Assembly (NCBI GenBank): GCA_964424455.1
Contig: CAYRJA010000117.1
Span: 1 to 8,747, forward strand
Length of the DNA: 8,747 nt
Direction: 5' to 3'
Source: CAYRJA01 sp964424455
GTDB lineage: Bacteria > Bacteroidota > Bacteroidia > Chitinophagales > UBA10324
Shown: in pieces, positions 5,241 through 8,747 of the stretch
Layout: the number at the start of each line of letters is the position of its first letter
How positions within the stretch are numbered: the first letter of the stretch is position 1
Made by a program: the position numbers and the translations under genes
Notes under the pieces: model-generated
Databases searched by the model: none
Told to the model about the DNA's origin: nothing
What the model saw: only the letters and a program-made list of their open reading frames with translations

Positions 5241-5659
5241 AAACACTGAGCGACTGGGATAAAGCGGCAACGGAATTACTCAACTATTGTAAAAACAAAA
5301 AAGTGTTTGCATTTTACGGTGAAATGGGGACCGGTAAAACAACTTTTATTCAGCGAATCTGTAAAGCGCTGGGAGCAAAAGCGAAAGTGGTAAGCCCCAC
5401 TTTTGCGCTTGTCAATGAATATCACGGAGAAAATTTACCTGCTCCGCAACATCCTGTCCGTATCCTGCATTTCGACCTTTACCGCCTGAGAAATATTGAA
5501 GAACTGCTGGCTATAGGTGTTACAGAATATCTCGATAGCGGCGATTACTGCTTTATAGAATGGGCAGAACTGGCAGAAAGGATTTTACCCGAACAGACTG
5601 TTAAAGTGTTTATTGAATTACTGAAAGAAAACGAAAGAGAAATTAAAATTCTAACCTAA
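5219..5659 (+). CDS. tsaE: tRNA t6A37 biosynthesis ATPase subunit TsaE
   Basis: TsaE is the P-loop ATPase that works with TsaB and TsaD to transfer threonylcarbamoyl onto A37 of ANN-decoding tRNAs in the cytoplasm. This 146-residue protein has the family length and motifs in order: Walker A GEMGTGKTT (34-42), SPTFALVNEY (59-68), HFDLYRL (84-90) and FIEWAE (112-117). The ATG at 5219 gives the standard short N-terminus. The stop codon shares its last base with the ald start (TAATG), so the two genes are translationally coupled. No clear promoter lies directly upstream. The divergent MNT-RES module and a coding-like gene tail occupy that space. Confidence 0.95.
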   Translation: MEKIISVKTLSDWDKAATELLNYCKNKKVFAFYGEMGTGKTTFIQRICKALGAKAKVVSPTFALVNEYHGENLPAPQHPVRILHFDLYRLRNIEELLAIGVTEYLDSGDYCFIEWAELAERILPEQTVKVFIELLKENEREIKILT

Positions 5660-6882
5660 TGGCAGAAGAGAAAAAAATAAAAGTAGCACAGGAACTTTCA
5701 CGGTTTGCCCCAGTGCCCAAAGAAGCAGTTATGGAGTTGTCACGCAAAGGCAACAAGCTGTATATCGGTATTCCGAAAGAGCATCAGTTTCAGGAAAACA
5801 GAATCTCACTTACTCCTCAGTCTGTTTCCATTTTAGTTGATAATGGTCATCGTGTGGTGGTGGAAACAAAAGCAGGCGACGGCTCTCATCTTTTCGATAC
5901 GGATTACTCTGAAGCAGGCGCTGAAATTGCCGATAGCGCAGAGGAAGTTTTCAAAGCAGATATTTTATTGAAATCTTCCCCTCCTTCTCTTGATGAAATA
6001 AAAATGATGCATCATGGACAAACCATTATTTCTCCGTTGCATCTTCCCACATTGAATGCGGATGTCATTCATCAGTTAATGACAAAAAAAATTACGGCGC
6101 TCGCTTTTGAATATATTAAAGACAGCTCCGATACTTTTCCGATTGTCCGTTCCATGAGTGAAATTGCAGGGAACACTTCCGTTCTTGTAGCTGCTGAATA
6201 TCTCAGTAATCTGACTCATGGAAAAGGAATTCTGCTCGGTGGAATTACAGGTATTCCTCCGGCTACCGTAGTAATACTTGGCGCAGGCACCGTTGGCGAA
6301 TATGCAGCCCGCACTGCAATGGGTTTAGGGGCAGAAGTCAAAATCTTTGACAACTCTATCTACAAACTAAAACGATTGCAGAATAATATCGGAATGAGAG
6401 TTTACTCCTCCATTCTGATTGTGGATGTTCTTGCAAAAGCTTTGCAACATGCAGATGTAGCCATAGGCGCTATTCACAGCAAATCAGGGAGGACTCCTGT
6501 AATTGTAACAGAAGATATGGTACAGAATATGAAAGCCGGTTCTGTAATCATTGATGTAAGCATTGACCAGGGCGGTTGTTTTGAAACTTCGGAAGTAACC
6601 AACCACGATAAACCGTTCTTTAAAAAGTTTGATGTAATTCATTACTGTGTACCGAATATTCCTTCGCGGGTGCCTCGAACTGCAAGTATTTCCATCAGTA
6701 ATGTGCTTACCCCTTCTCTGCTTGAAGCCGGAAAACTCGGCAGCTTTGAACGGCTGTTACAGGTAAATGCCAATACAAGACACGGTGTTTACATCTACAA
6801 AGGTTCGCTCACCAACCTTCATCTGAGCCAACAGTTTAAGATAAAGTTTACGGATTTGGATTTATTATTTACTGCGTTTTAA
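5659..6882 (+). CDS. ald: Alanine dehydrogenase
   Basis: This enzyme catalyses NAD-dependent interconversion of L-alanine and pyruvate plus ammonia. The 407 residues include the family landmarks. The substrate Arg is in ENRISLTP (R48) and the catalytic Lys in LLKSSPP (K105). The catalytic His is in SPLHLP (H128) and the catalytic Asp in VSIDQGG (D303). The NAD-binding loop GAGTVG is at 208-213 before a Rossmann strand. An extension of about 33 residues precedes the usual IGIPKE start; Bacteroidota versions commonly carry one, so I keep the ATG at 5659. That start overlaps the tsaE stop by one base, arguing for co-transcription with tsaE. All catalytic residues I could locate are present, so it should be functional. 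Confidence 0.94.
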   Translation: MAEEKKIKVAQELSRFAPVPKEAVMELSRKGNKLYIGIPKEHQFQENRISLTPQSVSILVDNGHRVVVETKAGDGSHLFDTDYSEAGAEIADSAEEVFKADILLKSSPPSLDEIKMMHHGQTIISPLHLPTLNADVIHQLMTKKITALAFEYIKDSSDTFPIVRSMSEIAGNTSVLVAAEYLSNLTHGKGILLGGITGIPPATVVILGAGTVGEYAARTAMGLGAEVKIFDNSIYKLKRLQNNIGMRVYSSILIVDVLAKALQHADVAIGAIHSKSGRTPVIVTEDMVQNMKAGSVIIDVSIDQGGCFETSEVTNHDKPFFKKFDVIHYCVPNIPSRVPRTASISISNVLTPSLLEAGKLGSFERLLQVNANTRHGVYIYKGSLTNLHLSQQFKIKFTDLDLLFTAF

Positions 6883-7049
6883 TTTAAGTATAATACTTTG
6901 CATACTGTAACACTGCACTAATATTTGAGATGAGTGAATTGTAAAGTTTACTTTGTAAGCTATTCAGTTATAAGAAACAGAATACGCGGCTTGTTGATAT
7001 TTAACTTCCGGCAGTAAATATTCCTGTCTAATTAAAATTATTTTTGCTG

Positions 7050-7082
7050 TTGACTTCATTTATTCCTCAACCAATAACTTTG
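7050..7082 (+). promoter_or_regulatory. Promoter of the transketolase gene
   Basis: TTG at 7050-7052 and TAACTTTG at 7075-7082 match the Bacteroidota -33 (TTG) and -7 (TAnnTTTG) elements. The 22-base spacing is within the usual 17-23. The start codon follows 20 bases after the -7 box. This is the best-formed promoter in the window. It separates transketolase transcription from the tsaE-ald unit, which ends 220 bases before the transketolase ATG with no strong hairpin terminator between them. Confidence 0.65.
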
Positions 7083-7102
7083 CCCTCTGTAAAAAAACAA
7101 TA

Positions 7103-7945
7103 ATGACTTCAATAGATGAATTAAAAAGAACAGCTACTCAGGTGCGGCGCGACATCGTACGGATGGTTCATGGCTGCCAATCCGGTCATCCGGGCGGCTC
7201 ACTGGGTTGTGCCGATTTTATTACTGCATTATACTTCTCTATTATGGAGCACAATCCTAAGTTTTCAATGGATGGTGTAAATGAAGATATTTTCTTTCTG
7301 TCAAACGGACATATCAGTCCTGCGTGGTATAGTGTGCTGGCACGCAGCGGTTATTTTCCTGTTGCTGAACTTGCCACTTTCAGAAGGTTAAACTCCCGCC
7401 TGCAAGGTCACCCGACTACTCATGACAATTTACCGGGAATACGAGTGGCTTCGGGTTCGCTTGGTCAGGGATTGTCGGTGGCTGTTGGCGCTGCATTGGC
7501 TAAACGAATGAATGGTGATAAGCGCTTTGTGTATTCGCTGCATGGTGACGGCGAATTGGAAGAAGGTCAAAACTGGGAAGCAATAATGGCGGCTGCCCAT
7601 TACAAGTTAGACAACCTCATTGCCACCATTGACTGGAACGGTCAGCAAATTGACGGACCTACCAGCCGCGTAATGGATTTGGGTAATCTTCCTCTGAAAT
7701 TCAAATCATTCGGATGGAAAGTGCTGCGCATGAACGGAAACAATATAGAAGAAATTCTAAGCGTTATGAGCGAAGCCAAATCATTAGTGGGAAAAGGAAA
7801 GCCGATTGCCATCCTGATGAATACCATTATGGGTTATGGCGTGGATTTTATGATGACAGGTCACGAATGGCACGGTATTGCTCCTAATGATGAACAATTG
7901 GCAAATGCTTTGAAGCAGCTTCCTGAAACACTTGGAGATTACTGA
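7103..7945 (+). CDS. Transketolase, N-terminal (TPP-binding) subunit
   Basis: This 280-residue protein corresponds to the first half of transketolase, the thiamine-diphosphate enzyme that moves two-carbon units in the non-oxidative pentose phosphate pathway. Visible motifs are HPGGSLGCADF (substrate/TPP region), SNGHISPAWY, LQGHPT, the glycine-rich SGSLGQGLSVAVGAALA, and the metal/diphosphate motif HGDGELEEGQNWEA. The length matches stand-alone N-terminal subunits of split transketolases, which pair with a ~310-residue C-terminal subunit supplying the pyrimidine-binding Glu. That partner is normally encoded immediately downstream, but here the next gene is an unrelated VWA protein. The enzyme therefore needs a C-terminal subunit encoded elsewhere. 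It has its own TTG/TAACTTTG promoter. The start ATG at 7103 gives the usual short N-terminus. Confidence 0.92.
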   Translation: MTSIDELKRTATQVRRDIVRMVHGCQSGHPGGSLGCADFITALYFSIMEHNPKFSMDGVNEDIFFLSNGHISPAWYSVLARSGYFPVAELATFRRLNSRLQGHPTTHDNLPGIRVASGSLGQGLSVAVGAALAKRMNGDKRFVYSLHGDGELEEGQNWEAIMAAAHYKLDNLIATIDWNGQQIDGPTSRVMDLGNLPLKFKSFGWKVLRMNGNNIEEILSVMSEAKSLVGKGKPIAILMNTIMGYGVDFMMTGHEWHGIAPNDEQLANALKQLPETLGDY

Positions 7946-7976
7946 GAGTGAAATTCCTAAAGCGATAAATAAAAGT

Positions 7977-8747
7977 TTGAAGTATTTTCTTTTTAAATGT
8001 TACAGTTTTTCATCTGCCGGTTTTTCGGTAAATAAGAAGTTAATACTCTTATCTTTTCTCTTCTTTACTTTTTTCCCTGTTAAAAATATTTTTTCGCAGA
8101 ACAGCTACTCCCCCAGAGGCAGCCGTATTCTTATTCTGCTTGACGGGTCTGGCAGCATGAACGGAAAATGGAACAACGAAACAAAATTTGAAATAGCAAA
8201 ACGATTATTGCTGCATGTAGTGGATAGTATTGAGAAAGCAAATCCGAAAGTTGAATTTGGCTTGCGTGTGTTCGGTCATCAGTATCCGAGAGGACAGATG
8301 AATTGTACCGACTCAAAACTTGAAATACCTTTTGCAAAAAAGAATTATACAAAACTGAAAGATGTACTGGGAAAAATTTATCCGAAAGGACAAACTCCTA
8401 TTGCCTACTCACTACTACAAGCGCTAAATGATTTTCCAAAAGATTCTCTTTCTACTAATTCTATTATTCTTATCACCGATGGAATTGAAACCTGTAACGG
8501 AAATCCCTGCAATGTGGCAAAAGAATTTGAATCCAGAAGAGTATCATTAAAGCCATTTATAGTAGGACTTGGCATCGAAGACAGTTCAAAGCATTACTTC
8601 GATTGCCTTGGGGCTTTCTATGATGTTACTGATTCATATCAGTTTACTCATGTAATGGGTTCTGTAATATCTCAGGCACTGAACAACACTTCTGTTCAAA
8701 TCAACTTACTGAATGCGTATGGCGCTCCTTCGGAAACAAATGTGAGC
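7977..8747 (+). CDS. Secreted von Willebrand factor A domain protein (3' end beyond window)
   Basis: An open plus-strand frame runs off the window end; 257 codons are visible. After a hydrophobic signal segment (about residues 20-40, ending NIFSQ) comes a VWA domain. Its MIDAS residues are intact: D56-G-S58-G-S60 in LLDGSGSM, T140 in GQTPIAYS and D168 in LITDGIETC. A cysteine-bearing motif CNGNPC follows at 173-178. It is probably a metal-dependent protein-binding module acting in the periplasm or at the surface. Start choice is uncertain. No ATG exists in frame before the domain, and TTG 7977 is the best candidate, 31 bases after the transketolase stop. An ATG at 7997 leads to an out-of-frame 12-codon ORF. 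Co-transcription with transketolase is likely from spacing. The partner and exact role are unknown. Confidence 0.8.
   Translation, partial: MKYFLFKCYSFSSAGFSVNKKLILLSFLFFTFFPVKNIFSQNSYSPRGSRILILLDGSGSMNGKWNNETKFEIAKRLLLHVVDSIEKANPKVEFGLRVFGHQYPRGQMNCTDSKLEIPFAKKNYTKLKDVLGKIYPKGQTPIAYSLLQALNDFPKDSLSTNSIILITDGIETCNGNPCNVAKEFESRRVSLKPFIVGLGIEDSSKHYFDCLGAFYDVTDSYQFTHVMGSVISQALNNTSVQINLLNAYGAPSETNVS

Noticed and set aside
6890..6960. Two TACTTTG sequences between ald and the transketolase gene as extra promoters
   Set aside because: They have one base fewer than the TAnnTTTG spacing and no paired TTG at a proper distance. The TTG/TAACTTTG pair at 7050-7082 explains the gene better.
7642..7827. 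Minus-strand ORF inside the transketolase gene
   Set aside because: It is antisense to a strongly conserved gene and has no features of its own.
8131..8352. Minus-strand 73-codon ORF opposite the VWA domain
   Set aside because: It is antisense to an intact MIDAS-bearing VWA domain and shows no recognisable motif.

Overview
The window looks like a chromosomal segment of a Bacteroidota bacterium, probably outside the gut Bacteroides group. The evidence is two secreted proteins ending in type IX secretion (T9SS) sorting domains, Bacteroidota-type promoters (TAnnTTTG), a translationally coupled tsaE-ald pair, and a split transketolase. No rRNA, tRNA or CRISPR array was seen.

Layout: bases 1-275 are non-coding and rich in short palindromes, including a stray right end of a REP-type element. 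Bases 276-2548 (minus) hold two overlapping genes for exported T9SS cargo: a PKD/Ig-like protein followed by a leucine-rich-repeat protein. Bases 2589-2930 (minus) hold a short chimeric ORF whose first ~20 residues match the RecR N-terminus and whose remainder resembles the C-terminal half of a metallo-beta-lactamase-fold hydrolase. Bases 3031-3882 hold an internally deleted ~160-bp element copy followed by an intact REP-associated tyrosine transposase (RAYT) element with the same ends. Bases 3921-5083 (minus) encode a minimal nucleotidyltransferase (MNT) overlapping a RES-domain protein, a toxin-antitoxin-like arrangement. From 5109 onward everything is on the plus strand: a 43-codon coding-like tail, tsaE and ald (overlapping by one base), a well-formed promoter, the N-terminal transketolase subunit, and a secreted von Willebrand A protein cut by the window end.

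The right half is largely housekeeping: t6A tRNA modification, alanine/pyruvate interconversion and the pentose phosphate pathway. The left half is accessory and rearranged: surface proteins, a fused gene remnant, mobile-element copies and a putative NAD-targeting toxin module. The most interesting candidate system is the MNT-RES pair. RES toxins are normally paired with Xre-type antitoxins and MNT antitoxins with HEPN toxins, so this combination mixes two known classes. The RAYT element beside its own deletion derivative is a clear snapshot of how a non-autonomous repeat family can arise.
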